Shown here: piece after piece, positions 1-7,469 of the stretch
How positions within the stretch are numbered: position 1 is the stretch's first letter
Layout: each line of letters starts with the position of its first letter
Assembly (NCBI GenBank): GCA_044353505.1
Contig: JBILBU010000048.1
Coordinates: 1-12,302 of the forward strand
Length of the DNA stretch: 12,302 bases
DNA from: Pollutibacter sp044353505
GTDB lineage: Bacteria; Bacteroidota; Bacteroidia; Chitinophagales; Chitinophagaceae
Reading direction: 5' to 3'
Notes under the pieces: generated by a model
Told to the model about the DNA's origin: nothing
Database searches by the model: none
What the model saw: only the letters and a program-made list of their open reading frames with translations
Translations under genes and position numbers: made by a program

Positions 1-79
1 GGTTAAATAATCAAGAAATCTATACCCCTCTGTGATTTTTATCACCATTCCCTCGTAGAAAAGATTACAATTTCGTTGT

Positions 80-697
80 GTGGAATCAAGTATAAAAGAT
101 CACTGGAATAGGGTTTACGAAACCAAGTAGCCTCAAGAGGTGAGCTGGACAGAAGAAATGCCGGCAACTTCTTTAGCGTTTATTCAGAGCTTTAATTTAG
201 CAAAAAATACAAGTATTATTGATATTGGGGGTGGCGACAGTAAGCTTGTCGACTATTTACTTGAAGAGGGTTATTCAGATATAACCGTATTGGATATTTC
301 CGAAAAGAGTTTAGCGCGAGCAAAAAAAAGATTGGGCGAAAAAAGCAAAAAGGTTAACTGGATAGTGTCTGATATAAAAAGCTTTAAGCCAAATAGAAAG
401 TATGGTTTATGGCACGATAGAGCAGCCTTCCATTTTTTAACAACAGAAGAAGAAGTAAGTGCCTACTTGAGGATAGTAAGAAGCTGTGTAAAGGGGTATA
501 TGATTGTGGGCACTTTCTCCACCAGTGGCCCAAATGCATGCAGTGGACTTTCTGTAAAGCAATATGACGATAAACAACAAACAAGAATGTTTATGGATGG
601 ATTTCGAAAAATCAAGTGTATTGAAGTTGATCATACTACACCATTTCAAACTAAACAGAATTTTACCTTTTGTAGCTTCAAAAGTATCGCTGCCTAA
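80..697 (+). pseudogene. SAM-dependent class I methyltransferase, interrupted by an in-frame TAG
   Basis: Small-molecule-type class I methyltransferase of the family marked by a WHDRAAFHFL motif, here near the middle of the protein. SAM-binding motif I is visible as IIDIGGGDS, followed by the acidic motif VLDIS and the VSDI loop. The C-terminus (QNFTFCSF) is complete for the family. Reading upstream of the usable GTG at 140 in the same frame gives PQEV, then a TAG at 128-130, then DHWNRVYETK back to a GTG at 80. Relatives, from memory, begin with HWN.VY.TK....SW, so both sides of the stop belong to one ancestral gene of about 205 residues. A product started at GTG 140 would have 185 residues and lack the N-terminal helix; the purine-rich AAGAGG abuts that GTG with no spacing, so it is a poor initiation site. 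Likely an inactive or N-terminally truncated gene; stop readthrough or a sequence error are alternatives. The substrate cannot be told. Confidence 0.75.
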
Positions 698-793
698 ACA
701 TTGCATATACAAGATTTCAAACCTGACATTTCTTCACGATGTATTCAAGTGAGTAATGGTACACAAAAGCACCCAACACGTTTCGATAGTTGA

Positions 794-2731
794 CTAATCT
801 GACTTTAGGTTAATCTCCAACCTCAATACCTCTCCGCGCTTAATGATCAGTTCCAATAACCCTCCTTTACTAATCAATAAAACACGCTCTACCCTATCAA
901 ATTTAGTTTCGGCTATGTCAAGTGATCTTGGCATCAAGCTGGTCACTAAAACCGTATCGCCATCCTTTACATCACCATCAAAAGAAAACTGCAGCGACTG
1001 CTCCTCATTGATGTTATTTACCGCAGTAAGGTATACCTTCTTGGCATCCGGAGTAATGGAAGCACAGAGATCAACAATTGGATGTGCAGGAATAGTCAAT
1101 AGCAAATTCTGTTGGTGAACTTTGTAAAGCTCAAAAACATGACCAGCTGCATCCAATTCGGCAGCCAATGGACTAACCGCAATAGCACCTTCATTCACTG
1201 GCATAAAATAACAGGCCATTGACAATCCTAGCATACCCCCTTCCCTACACAGCATATTGAGCATGCGTGCAGCATACATACCCATCGGAACGTTTCCTTT
1301 CAACCCCCATCGGGTGTTCCACTCGTCAAAAGTGATACCGATCTGTTTACCTTTAGTTGACTCAGCAGTATCGAGATAGTTGCGGACTGATTTTAACATA
1401 GGAAGGGTTATCATTTCAGGTGCGTTGACCAGGAACGAATAATCTTCAGCAGTCTTCAGAGGATGTGCATCCAAGATATATTGATGTGCTGTTACAGCAT
1501 CTACATATTGACCAGCAACTCCTAATAAAGGTTTATTCCATTCATCAGACAAATCAGCACCACCAAACTTAGTGCAGGGAACAAGATGAATTGTTGAATC
1601 AACAGCTTTCATGGCCTGAGAAAAAAGATTTGTTTGTTCTGTAACACCCACAATGCCATTGGCCAATCCTCTTCCAAAAGAATAGAGCTCATTGCCTACA
1701 AACCACCAACGAACATTAAATGGTTCTTGAAAACCTCGTTCAATCCTTGCCATTCCCCAATTTGATGATAGTCCAGCATTGCAATAGGAAACCCAATCAG
1801 CTGCATCTTGAGGACTATTCTCACTGACCCTTGCTGTTAGTATAGGCTCAGCACCTACCGCTTTGCATAGGGCGATAAATTCATCTGTTCCCATTTCATT
1901 GTTGTCTGTATCATCGGTATCTCGAAGGAGAAAATCCAATCCAGTCTTGTAAATGGGAGATCGTCTATCTACTGGCAACAGCCCTTCTTTCCATGAATAA
2001 AATTCAGCATAACATCCACCAGGAAAACGCAGAGATCCTGGATGAAGTCGCTTGAGCAACTCAACCACATCAGTGCGCATGCCATAAAAGTTGTGAAGGG
2101 GCAACAACGAAACAGCACCAAGCCAAAATTGACCTTGTTCTTTGCTAGTAATTGATAATGCACAATTGATTTTGGTTGATGGAGCTTTAAACTCGCAGGT
2201 CAGTAGCTCCCAGTCACCAACAGGTACCAAGAATTTCTTTTTAAACAGCTGTTGCCCTTTAATACCATATAAATTAATCCAGATCTCCCTCTGTTCATTC
2301 GTTTTTACCCAAACTCTAACAACATAAGTATCGCCTTGCCTAACAGCTAACATCTCTTGTTGTTGCATGATACCAGACAACTCACGATGCTTAGGTATAA
2401 CAATAGCAACTGACTGCTTACCGGCATAGGCAACTGTAGTGTCAATGCTTACCAAGCCTTCGGATCCCACTACCTTCCATTGATTAGGAAAACTACCTGA
2501 TACAGCAGCAAATTTTCTGTTGGCAACCATTTGAGCACTTAATCCACTCCAAAAACCACGCCGGGTTACTTCCAAGTTATGTCCAAATAATAAAGGCGAT
2601 ATGACCGCTCCTTGATTTTTTTGACTAAGGTCAATATGCATGGGAATATGTTGAGCAAAAAGACCAACAACATGTGATGAAGAAAGTAATAGCAAGAAGA
2701 CAAACCGAACACAAAATTGAACTAGGCTCAT
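794..2731 (-). CDS. Secreted GH51 alpha-L-arabinofuranosidase
   Basis: Exo-acting glycosidase that releases terminal alpha-L-arabinofuranose from arabinan, arabinoxylan or arabinogalactan side chains. With the ATG at 2731 the protein has 645 residues and a classical signal peptide (MSLVQFC, then a hydrophobic stretch, probable cut after GLFA). Residues about 75-210 look like a carbohydrate-binding beta-sandwich (CBM4/9-like). The GH51 barrel follows: LRFPGG near 234-239, SENSPQDAADWV, the acid/base glutamate in WWFVGNE (E348), and the nucleophile glutamate in ITFDEWN (E470). The last 120 or so residues form the usual C-terminal beta domain. A TTG eight codons upstream would also keep the frame open, but it would lengthen the signal-peptide n-region without reason. 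It lies 43 bp downstream of the TIM-barrel gene on the same strand, so the two are probably cotranscribed. Length and both catalytic residues fit the family, so it should be active. The exact polysaccharide is unknown. Confidence 0.9.
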   Translation of the reverse strand: MSLVQFCVRFVFLLLLSSSHVVGLFAQHIPMHIDLSQKNQGAVISPLLFGHNLEVTRRGFWSGLSAQMVANRKFAAVSGSFPNQWKVVGSEGLVSIDTTVAYAGKQSVAIVIPKHRELSGIMQQQEMLAVRQGDTYVVRVWVKTNEQREIWINLYGIKGQQLFKKKFLVPVGDWELLTCEFKAPSTKINCALSITSKEQGQFWLGAVSLLPLHNFYGMRTDVVELLKRLHPGSLRFPGGCYAEFYSWKEGLLPVDRRSPIYKTGLDFLLRDTDDTDNNEMGTDEFIALCKAVGAEPILTARVSENSPQDAADWVSYCNAGLSSNWGMARIERGFQEPFNVRWWFVGNELYSFGRGLANGIVGVTEQTNLFSQAMKAVDSTIHLVPCTKFGGADLSDEWNKPLLGVAGQYVDAVTAHQYILDAHPLKTAEDYSFLVNAPEMITLPMLKSVRNYLDTAESTKGKQIGITFDEWNTRWGLKGNVPMGMYAARMLNMLCREGGMLGLSMACYFMPVNEGAIAVSPLAAELDAAGHVFELYKVHQQNLLLTIPAHPIVDLCASITPDAKKVYLTAVNNINEEQSLQFSFDGDVKDGDTVLVTSLMPRSLDIAETKFDRVERVLLISKGGLLELIIKRGEVLRLEINLKSD

Positions 2732-2774
2732 TAAGCAAGGTTTACAGAAAATCAATCAATGAAGAGATGTATAA

Positions 2775-3692
2775 TTAATCATAGGTTTTTACAGATGCCC
2801 TATCCCCAAGTGCTGCTAATATTTTTTTAAGTCCGGCCATATTCATTTTTAGTCCGGTTTCAGCATCTGGATGGGTATCTTCATTGATGATGCCAATTGG
2901 TCCGTCATAGTTGCTAGACCGGACAAAACGGATCATCTCTTGCTCACTATCCCCTTCACCAATCGGATAAATACGCTTATCCCCCTTCTTTAAACCAGCC
3001 AAATTCAATGCAAGCAAATAAGGAACTATCGCAGGGAAAAAAGTTGGGAAGCGATCTATCTGATCTTGGGCGTGGTTGAAATTATAGACCAAGCCAATAT
3101 TGTTCAACTTCAAATACTGAATAATAGCCAACTGATTTTCTGGCTCACCATACCAACCTTCATGGTTATACAAACCCACCTTGCAGCCAATGGCACTGGC
3201 CCGATGGGCAATATACTTGACAGCGGCGGCGGCAGTATGAATTTTCTGTTGCTGAGAGAGCGTATCAAATCCTTCTGGTGGAATAAACATATACCAGATT
3301 TCGGTATTCACCTTGCGCCTTTCTAAAAATTTAAAGGTTTCAATTACCCCATATTCACTTGAAGGATCTGAGCCAGACAATAACCAAAAAGCTTGCAGTT
3401 TTACTTGATGTGCATTGAGCTCATCCAATTCTTGATCAAAGGTTGGGACATGATGGTCACGCCAATCATATGCCAACTTGGTGATGCCGATCCCATTTAA
3501 CATTTGAGATCTTTCCAGTGGACCTCTATTTTTTACATCAAAAGGAACAATACACCACGCAATAAGCTGTTGTCGTGCGAAATTATCCCGTTTGGGTAAC
3601 CCTTGTCCATAGATATTAGCAGGAAATGCCAAAGCAAACAGGTGATACACCATCACCAGGATTAATAGGTACAATTTTCGTTTCAGTAACAT
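2775..3692 (-). CDS. Exported sugar isomerase/epimerase-like TIM-barrel protein
   Basis: A 305-residue protein of the xylose-isomerase-like TIM-barrel superfamily (sugar phosphate isomerase/epimerase group). The N-terminus MLLKRK followed by about 20 hydrophobic residues is an export signal, with probable cleavage around residues 28-31; there is no lipobox cysteine. Barrel landmarks are TKLAYDWRDH near 71-80, VGLYNHEGWYGE at 172-183, VYNFNHAQDQ at 202-211, and IGEGDSE at 244-250. The E, H and N residues in these strands are the sort that bind a divalent metal in this fold. The ATG at 3692 was chosen because it gives the most typical signal peptide; an ATG at 3707 and a TTG at 3716 are in frame upstream. 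It is first in a unit with the GH51 gene, 43 bp apart. An exported member cannot act on cytoplasmic sugar phosphates, so a free or oxidised sugar is a more likely substrate. That is inference; the reaction is unknown. Confidence 0.75.
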   Translation of the reverse strand: MLLKRKLYLLILVMVYHLFALAFPANIYGQGLPKRDNFARQQLIAWCIVPFDVKNRGPLERSQMLNGIGITKLAYDWRDHHVPTFDQELDELNAHQVKLQAFWLLSGSDPSSEYGVIETFKFLERRKVNTEIWYMFIPPEGFDTLSQQQKIHTAAAAVKYIAHRASAIGCKVGLYNHEGWYGEPENQLAIIQYLKLNNIGLVYNFNHAQDQIDRFPTFFPAIVPYLLALNLAGLKKGDKRIYPIGEGDSEQEMIRFVRSSNYDGPIGIINEDTHPDAETGLKMNMAGLKKILAALGDRASVKTYD

Positions 3693-3924
3693 ACAATATA
3701 GACTCATGTAAAGCAATTAAATCAGTAGTTACTAATATACAAGAAATAATAGTACTAAACCCAGTATAGGGTTGCAGATATGATGACAAATTAAATCTAG
3801 TCATATAGGGTAAATAAAATGATTAAGAAAGTTGTGGACAGTGACTCGGGTCATTGATTTTAGATGTGCCAGAAAATACATTTACAATCCAATTAAGTTA
3901 CTTCACCACCAAAAAATCAATCCC
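3693..3924. promoter_or_regulatory. Divergent intergenic region with small repeats
   Basis: This 232-bp spacer separates the leftward TIM-barrel/GH51 unit from the rightward small-protein gene, so it should hold both promoters. It contains the direct repeat TATAGGGT at 3765-3772 and 3804-3811, the inverted repeat AACCC-N6-GGGTT at 3758-3773, and the palindrome TGAC-TCGG-GTCA at 3842-3853. I found no convincing promoter for the leftward unit; the best leftward -7 look-alike is TTAATTTG (one mismatch) around 3788-3795, without a clear -33 partner. No tRNA or other RNA gene is evident. Confidence 0.4.
3854..3884 (+). promoter_or_regulatory. Candidate Bacteroidota promoter for the small helical protein
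   Basis: TTG at 3854-3856, a 20-bp spacer, then TACATTTA at 3877-3884, which matches TAnnTTTG at seven of eight positions. The spacing falls within the TTG-N17-23-TAnnTTTG form described for Flavobacterium. It ends 40 bp before the ATG at 3925. The TGAC-N4-GTCA palindrome sits directly upstream of the -33 element. Such short AT-rich matches arise by chance, so confidence is limited. Confidence 0.35.
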
Positions 3925-4188
3925 ATGAAAACAAAACAGAAACAAAGAACGAGTAGCCTAACTGCTGTAGCCGAAGAGAAGAGAGATGTATTAGTAAAAA
4001 GGGCTACTGCCGCAGCAAAAGAAATTAAAGAGAAAGTTGAAACCAGCGTTGAGGATCTGAGCGAAAAAATTAGGGATAAATACAAAGAATCTGAAGAAAA
4101 GCTGCGAGACATGAGTAAAAAAATTGGTGCAAAATCAACATTCAATAAGATTTCCCATAAAGTCAATGAATTGGCAAAAGGGAAATAG
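3925..4188 (+). CDS. Small lysine-rich helical protein, function unknown
   Basis: An 87-residue protein that I do not recognise. It has 19 Lys and 11 Glu, no Cys or Trp, and no signal peptide or membrane segment. From about residue 12 to 68 it reads as continuous charged amphipathic helix (AEEKRD, AAAKEIKEKVE, LSEKIRDKYKESEEK), resembling the soluble part of YtxH-like or LEA/apolipoprotein-like proteins. A cytoplasmic stress-related, membrane-surface or nucleic-acid-associated role would fit, but nothing shows it. The ATG at 3925 was preferred over an in-frame TTG at 3832, because the intervening 31 residues have different composition and would overlap the candidate promoter. The gene stands alone between a candidate promoter and a strong hairpin, so it seems to be an independent transcription unit. 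Confidence 0.65.
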   Translation: MKTKQKQRTSSLTAVAEEKRDVLVKRATAAAKEIKEKVETSVEDLSEKIRDKYKESEEKLRDMSKKIGAKSTFNKISHKVNELAKGK

Positions 4189-4201
4189 GTATATATATAA
4201 A

Positions 4202-4242
4202 TAACATGGGGGTATAGCAGCAAAAACTATATCCTCATGTTA
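4202..4242 (+). terminator. Strong hairpin after the small helical protein gene
   Basis: Arms at 4202-4217 and 4227-4242 pair over 16 bp around a 9-nt loop (CAGCAAAAA). Two of the pairs (4209/4235 and 4212/4232) are G-U in the rightward transcript. On the leftward transcript these positions become C-A mismatches, so the structure favours the rightward gene, whose stop codon ends 13 bp before it. There is no long T-run after the stem, so intrinsic termination may be weak and the hairpin may instead protect the 3' end. Confidence 0.6.
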
Positions 4243-4260
4243 ATAGTATATCAACGCAGA

Positions 4261-4854
4261 TCAATACAGATGCAACTTTGTAAAAAACTCTTCCTCAAGA
4301 ACCTCCCTAACTTCCCCGGGTTGTAGGTCCCCAAGACTTAGTTCTTCAATAGAAATCCTAATTAGTCTTTTGCATGGATGGCCTATTGCAGTCATCATCT
4401 TCCTCACCTGATGAAATTTACCCTCAGTTAACACCACCTCAATCCAAGTATTTGGCACATTCGGGTGCAGTTCATACCCAGATGAAAATAAGCCTTCGGG
4501 TTGCTTGACGATAAAGGCGTCACAAGGCCTTGTAGTGTACTCAGTATCGGTAGTGATTGGAATCAGTACACCGGAAGTAAGCTTAGCCAGTGACTCGTCA
4601 GAGACGATTCCCCGAACTTGGACTAAATACTTTCTTGCATGCGGCACCTTGCCTTGAAATAACAAGCGTGTAACTTTTTTATTGGTTGTCAACAACAACA
4701 ATCCCTCAGAATTCTTATCGAGCCTTCCGATTGCATGTATTCCTTCAGGAAATGAAAAATCAATGTCGCCCAGTAGTGCTAGTTTATGGCTGCTAATGAA
4801 CTGAGAGACCATATCATATGGCTTATTTAATATAAAGTATCGATAACCCTCCAT
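4261..4854 (-). CDS. rluE: RsuA/RluE-family 23S rRNA pseudouridine synthase
   Basis: Converts a specific uridine in rRNA to pseudouridine; the closest model is RluE, which modifies U2457 of E. coli 23S rRNA. The 197-residue protein starts at motif I (YFILNKPYD) and has no N-terminal S4 RNA-binding domain, as in RluE and unlike RsuA, RluB and RluF. The catalytic aspartate is D46 in the GRLDKNSEG motif. RKYLVQVRG and the C-terminal motif EGKFHQVRKM...RLIR are also present. The ATG at 4854 puts motif I at the right distance from the N-terminus; a TTG six codons upstream (4872) adds only MNHYFF and is less likely. It is a housekeeping gene with its own candidate promoter, convergent with the small-protein gene and divergent from the fucosidase. 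The family assignment is sure; the exact target nucleotide is inferred. Confidence 0.88.
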   Translation of the reverse strand: MEGYRYFILNKPYDMVSQFISSHKLALLGDIDFSFPEGIHAIGRLDKNSEGLLLLTTNKKVTRLLFQGKVPHARKYLVQVRGIVSDESLAKLTSGVLIPITTDTEYTTRPCDAFIVKQPEGLFSSGYELHPNVPNTWIEVVLTEGKFHQVRKMMTAIGHPCKRLIRISIEELSLGDLQPGEVREVLEEEFFTKLHLY

Positions 4855-4886
4855 GAAGAAATAGTGGTTCAATTAAGTCTAAAAGA

Positions 4887-4917
4887 CAAGAATAGATAAC
4901 TTAAATTAGCGTATCAA
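4887..4917 (-). promoter_or_regulatory. Candidate promoter for the pseudouridine synthase gene
   Basis: Read on the minus strand: TTG at 4917-4915, a 20-bp spacer, then TATTCTTG at 4894-4887, one mismatch from TAnnTTTG. The element ends 32 bp before the ATG at 4854. It has the same TTG-N20 geometry as the candidate upstream of the small helical protein. I saw no equally good element for the divergent fucosidase gene in the 90-bp spacer. Confidence 0.35.
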
Positions 4918-4944
4918 TCTCAGCAAAGAAACAAAAAATCTCTT

Positions 4945-6288
4945 ATGAAAAAGATTAGTCTATTTCTTATTGTGTATACTGGTCTATGTCTGGTTACTAA
5001 TGGCCAGGATAAGAATATATTACCAAGTCGCGAACAAGTAAAATATCTCCAAAAAGAGATTGGCGTAATCATACACCTGGATATCAATATATATGCTCCA
5101 GAAACTTTTGACTACGCCAAAAAGGAAACACTTCCCCCAGCATCAGCTTTTAACCCCACGCGTATTGACACTGACCAATGGATAAGAGCAGCAAAATCAG
5201 CTGGGGCAAGGTATGCTGTACTGACAGCAAAACATGGCACTGGATTTGCCTTGTGGCATACAAAAGCAAACGGGTATCATACGGGCAATTCACCGATAGA
5301 AATCGATGTGGTAAAATCATTTATCAAATCGTGCAAGAAATATGGCTTAAAACCAGGTATCTACTACAACACCAACATGAATACCTTTTATGGTGCCGGG
5401 TATACCGCATTGACTGAAGAAAAAAGACTGGAGTTTAACGAAGTGGTGTATCAACAGCTTTCTGAACTTTGGGGAAACTATGGAAAGTTATTTGAAATAT
5501 GGTTTGATGGTGGTGTGATGTCTGATCCAAAAACAGGAATCCTTGATAGGGTTACAAAGCTCCTTGAGCAGCACCAGCCAAATGCCTTATTATTTGGCGG
5601 CTTATCTGGAATGAATAACCTTGTAAGGTGGGTGGGCAATGAAGACGGACGAACACCATATCCACACTGGAATCAAAACTTCCTGAAGAATGTTGCTGGA
5701 GATGGATCCGAAACAGACAATCAATACCATGGCGATCCCAATGGCGATGTATGGATGCCCGGGGAAGCCGATTTTCCCAACCGCAAGAAAACAGCATGGA
5801 ATGGCGGATGGCTTTGGAGATCCAATGAAGATCAATACCTTTTTCAATCAGATGAATTAATGGATAGATTTTATACTTCAGTAGGAAGAAATTCTAATAT
5901 GATGATTGGCATGGCGATAGATACGTCAGGATTATTTCCTGAAAAAGATACAAGAATATTTGAAGAGTTTGGCGCAATGTTAAAGCAAAGAGAAAATAAG
6001 AAAATAGCAACAACAAGGGGAAGTGGCAAGATCATCAGCCTAAAGATTAAAGATAGTTCAGCAATTAATCAAGTAGAAATACAAGAGGAGATTAAGCATG
6101 GCCAGCGAATACGCAAATATGAAATTGATGCCCTTATAGATGGAGAATGGAATAAAATATGCGAGGGAACTTCAATAGGATATAAAAGAATACAATTTTT
6201 TGATGCCGTTGTTACACCTGAACTTAGAATAAAGATCATCGAAAGTGCAGGAAATCCGATACTTAAAAGCCTTTCAGCGTATCAATAA
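4945..6288 (+). CDS. Secreted GH29 alpha-L-fucosidase
   Basis: Retaining exo-glycosidase that removes alpha-L-fucose from glycans. The protein has 447 residues with a signal peptide (MKKISLFLIVYTG..., probable cut after VTNG). Substrate-pocket motifs are IHLDINIY near 43-50 and KHGTGFALWHT at 96-106. The nucleophile is D188 in EIWFDGG. E233 in RWVGNEDG is the likely acid/base, as in the GH29-B type, which favours alpha-1,3/1,4-fucose in branched glycans; HGTGF in place of HHDGF also suggests that subfamily. Residues from about 345 to the end form a beta-sandwich resembling the C-terminal or discoidin-like domain common in these enzymes. The ATG at 4945 fits the signal peptide. The gene is monocistronic: divergent from the pseudouridine synthase and ending 12 bp from the convergent acyltransferase stop. 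Family assignment is firm; linkage preference is inference. Confidence 0.9.
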   Translation: MKKISLFLIVYTGLCLVTNGQDKNILPSREQVKYLQKEIGVIIHLDINIYAPETFDYAKKETLPPASAFNPTRIDTDQWIRAAKSAGARYAVLTAKHGTGFALWHTKANGYHTGNSPIEIDVVKSFIKSCKKYGLKPGIYYNTNMNTFYGAGYTALTEEKRLEFNEVVYQQLSELWGNYGKLFEIWFDGGVMSDPKTGILDRVTKLLEQHQPNALLFGGLSGMNNLVRWVGNEDGRTPYPHWNQNFLKNVAGDGSETDNQYHGDPNGDVWMPGEADFPNRKKTAWNGGWLWRSNEDQYLFQSDELMDRFYTSVGRNSNMMIGMAIDTSGLFPEKDTRIFEEFGAMLKQRENKKIATTRGSGKIISLKIKDSSAINQVEIQEEIKHGQRIRKYEIDALIDGEWNKICEGTSIGYKRIQFFDAVVTPELRIKIIESAGNPILKSLSAYQ

Positions 6289-6292
6289 AGAT

Positions 6293-6315
6293 GAACCATA
6301 TTATCTAGATGGTTT
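6293..6315. terminator. Weak hairpin between convergent stops
   Basis: AACCAT at 6294-6299 pairs with ATGGTT at 6309-6314, with one more G-U pair outside, around a 9-nt loop containing most of the perfect palindrome ATCTAGAT (6303-6310). It spans the 12-bp gap between the fucosidase and acyltransferase stop codons, so it could serve both genes. The stem is short and the trailing T-run is only four bases, so it may be chance. Confidence 0.25.
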
Positions 6316-7422
6316 TGGTAGATATGCAGCTGACTTAAGCTCAGGCTTAACAACAGACGGCGCAAGCGTAAATAACCACTGCATCTTTAACTTAACAAAT
6401 AAGTTATAGGCAACAATTGGAAGGATAATTCCTGAGAATAATAAGGCAACTAACAAAATTGGAACAGAAGTAATTAAACATATCTTAACCAGAAATATTC
6501 TAACGGCAGCCATCATAATAATCTGCATACAAAAAATATACACTGAGTGGTAGCCAATGATACGGATGTAGTTGGCCTTATTAAGACCAGTAAGGATAAA
6601 CGATATGTTGATTGAAAGTAGACATCCTATAAAGGCTACCAACAGATAGAAAAAAGGCATGGAATGCTCTACATAATAATTATCCTGATGAAACATATTG
6701 ATATCTGTAAAAAGATATTGTACAAGAATGAAAATGGGCAGTAGAAAGAAAAGCAGCACATAAGAAGAAAGAAGCTTTTTACTCCCCGTAGACTTAATCG
6801 ACGCAGAAACGAAATCCCCAATTGCGAAAAAAAGATAGTACTGTAAAATATCCATCACAAACCCCAGATAAATAACATGTTGCCGAAGTAGAGAAACCGT
6901 GAAATACATAACCAGTCCTAATATTAACTGTGTATAGATATTAAGTTTTATTTCAACTTTCAACACAGCATAAATCATGCCTACAAAAAATAAGGCGTTC
7001 AGATACCAGAACTGTCCTGTTTGCCTTGGATCAGTAATGAGTGACAAATAATCACTTAAGCCATAAACAGTATTGGTAACAGGCGAAAAAATAATTTGCA
7101 ATGTTAGTTGGATAGCGCCCCAGACCAACATGGGATAAAGAATATTCCGTACCCTTACTTTTGCATATCTCCCCAATCCCCTTTTTGCTATGCTTGAAGA
7201 GAAAAAAATACCAGACGCAATGAAGAAAAGTGGCATTCTAAAGCCAAATAAAAACACATTGATGTACTCAAGTGCTGGATAACTTGCCACATCTAATCCA
7301 GAATTTGAAAGTGACTCATAACAATGTCGAAAAGATACCAAGATGATGCTAATTCCTTTGTCATAATCAAGCCATGAATCTCGTCTTAATCCGGACTGAT
7401 CAAACCTTTGCAAAAAACCCAC
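6301..7422 (-). CDS. Acyltransferase-3 family integral membrane protein
   Basis: Membrane O-acyltransferase (OafA/NodX/OpgC-like family) that moves acetyl or other acyl groups onto sugars of surface polysaccharides, glycolipids or periplasmic glucans. The 373-residue protein opens with the family signature RRDSWLDYDKGISIILV, followed by the conserved histidine H33. FRMPLFFIASGIFF lies at 61-74 and FWYLNALFF at 138-146. About ten hydrophobic segments cover residues 24 to 345, and a short basic tail follows. The start is GTG at 7422; TAA lies four codons upstream (ACA, TTA and ACT intervene), and no ATG occurs before residue 63, which would cut into the fold. The length is typical. It has its own promoter candidate just upstream. 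The neighbouring glycosidases do not reveal its substrate. Confidence 0.85.
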   Translation of the reverse strand: MGFLQRFDQSGLRRDSWLDYDKGISIILVSFRHCYESLSNSGLDVASYPALEYINVFLFGFRMPLFFIASGIFFSSSIAKRGLGRYAKVRVRNILYPMLVWGAIQLTLQIIFSPVTNTVYGLSDYLSLITDPRQTGQFWYLNALFFVGMIYAVLKVEIKLNIYTQLILGLVMYFTVSLLRQHVIYLGFVMDILQYYLFFAIGDFVSASIKSTGSKKLLSSYVLLFFLLPIFILVQYLFTDINMFHQDNYYVEHSMPFFYLLVAFIGCLLSINISFILTGLNKANYIRIIGYHSVYIFCMQIIMMAAVRIFLVKICLITSVPILLVALLFSGIILPIVAYNLFVKLKMQWLFTLAPSVVKPELKSAAYLPKPSR

Positions 7423-7440
7423 AGTTAATGTTTAGAAAGT

Positions 7441-7469
7441 AAAAGATAACCCACCAAATAAATCCCAAA
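7441..7469 (-). promoter_or_regulatory. Bacteroidota-type promoter for the acyltransferase gene
   Basis: On the minus strand: TTTG at 7469-7466, a 17-bp spacer, then TATCTTTT at 7448-7441, one mismatch from TAnnTTTG. The -33 element lies in the upstream copy of a 10-bp direct repeat. The -7 element ends 18 bp before the GTG start at 7422, which implies a very short leader of roughly 10-14 nt. This is the best promoter match in the window. Confidence 0.5.

Noticed and set aside
384..712. Minus-strand open frames opposite the methyltransferase
   Set aside because: They overlap conserved methyltransferase codons, start on weak codons and have low-complexity translations.
698..793. Terminator between the methyltransferase and GH51 stop codons
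   Set aside because: I looked for an inverted repeat with a T-run and found only 4-bp chance pairings.
2732..2755. TTG start eight codons upstream of the GH51 ATG
   Set aside because: It only lengthens the signal-peptide n-region; the ATG at 2731 gives a textbook signal peptide.
3832..3924. N-terminal extension of the small helical protein from a TTG at 3832
   Set aside because: The extra 31 residues differ in composition from the lysine-rich body and overlap the likely promoter; ATG 3925 is a natural start.
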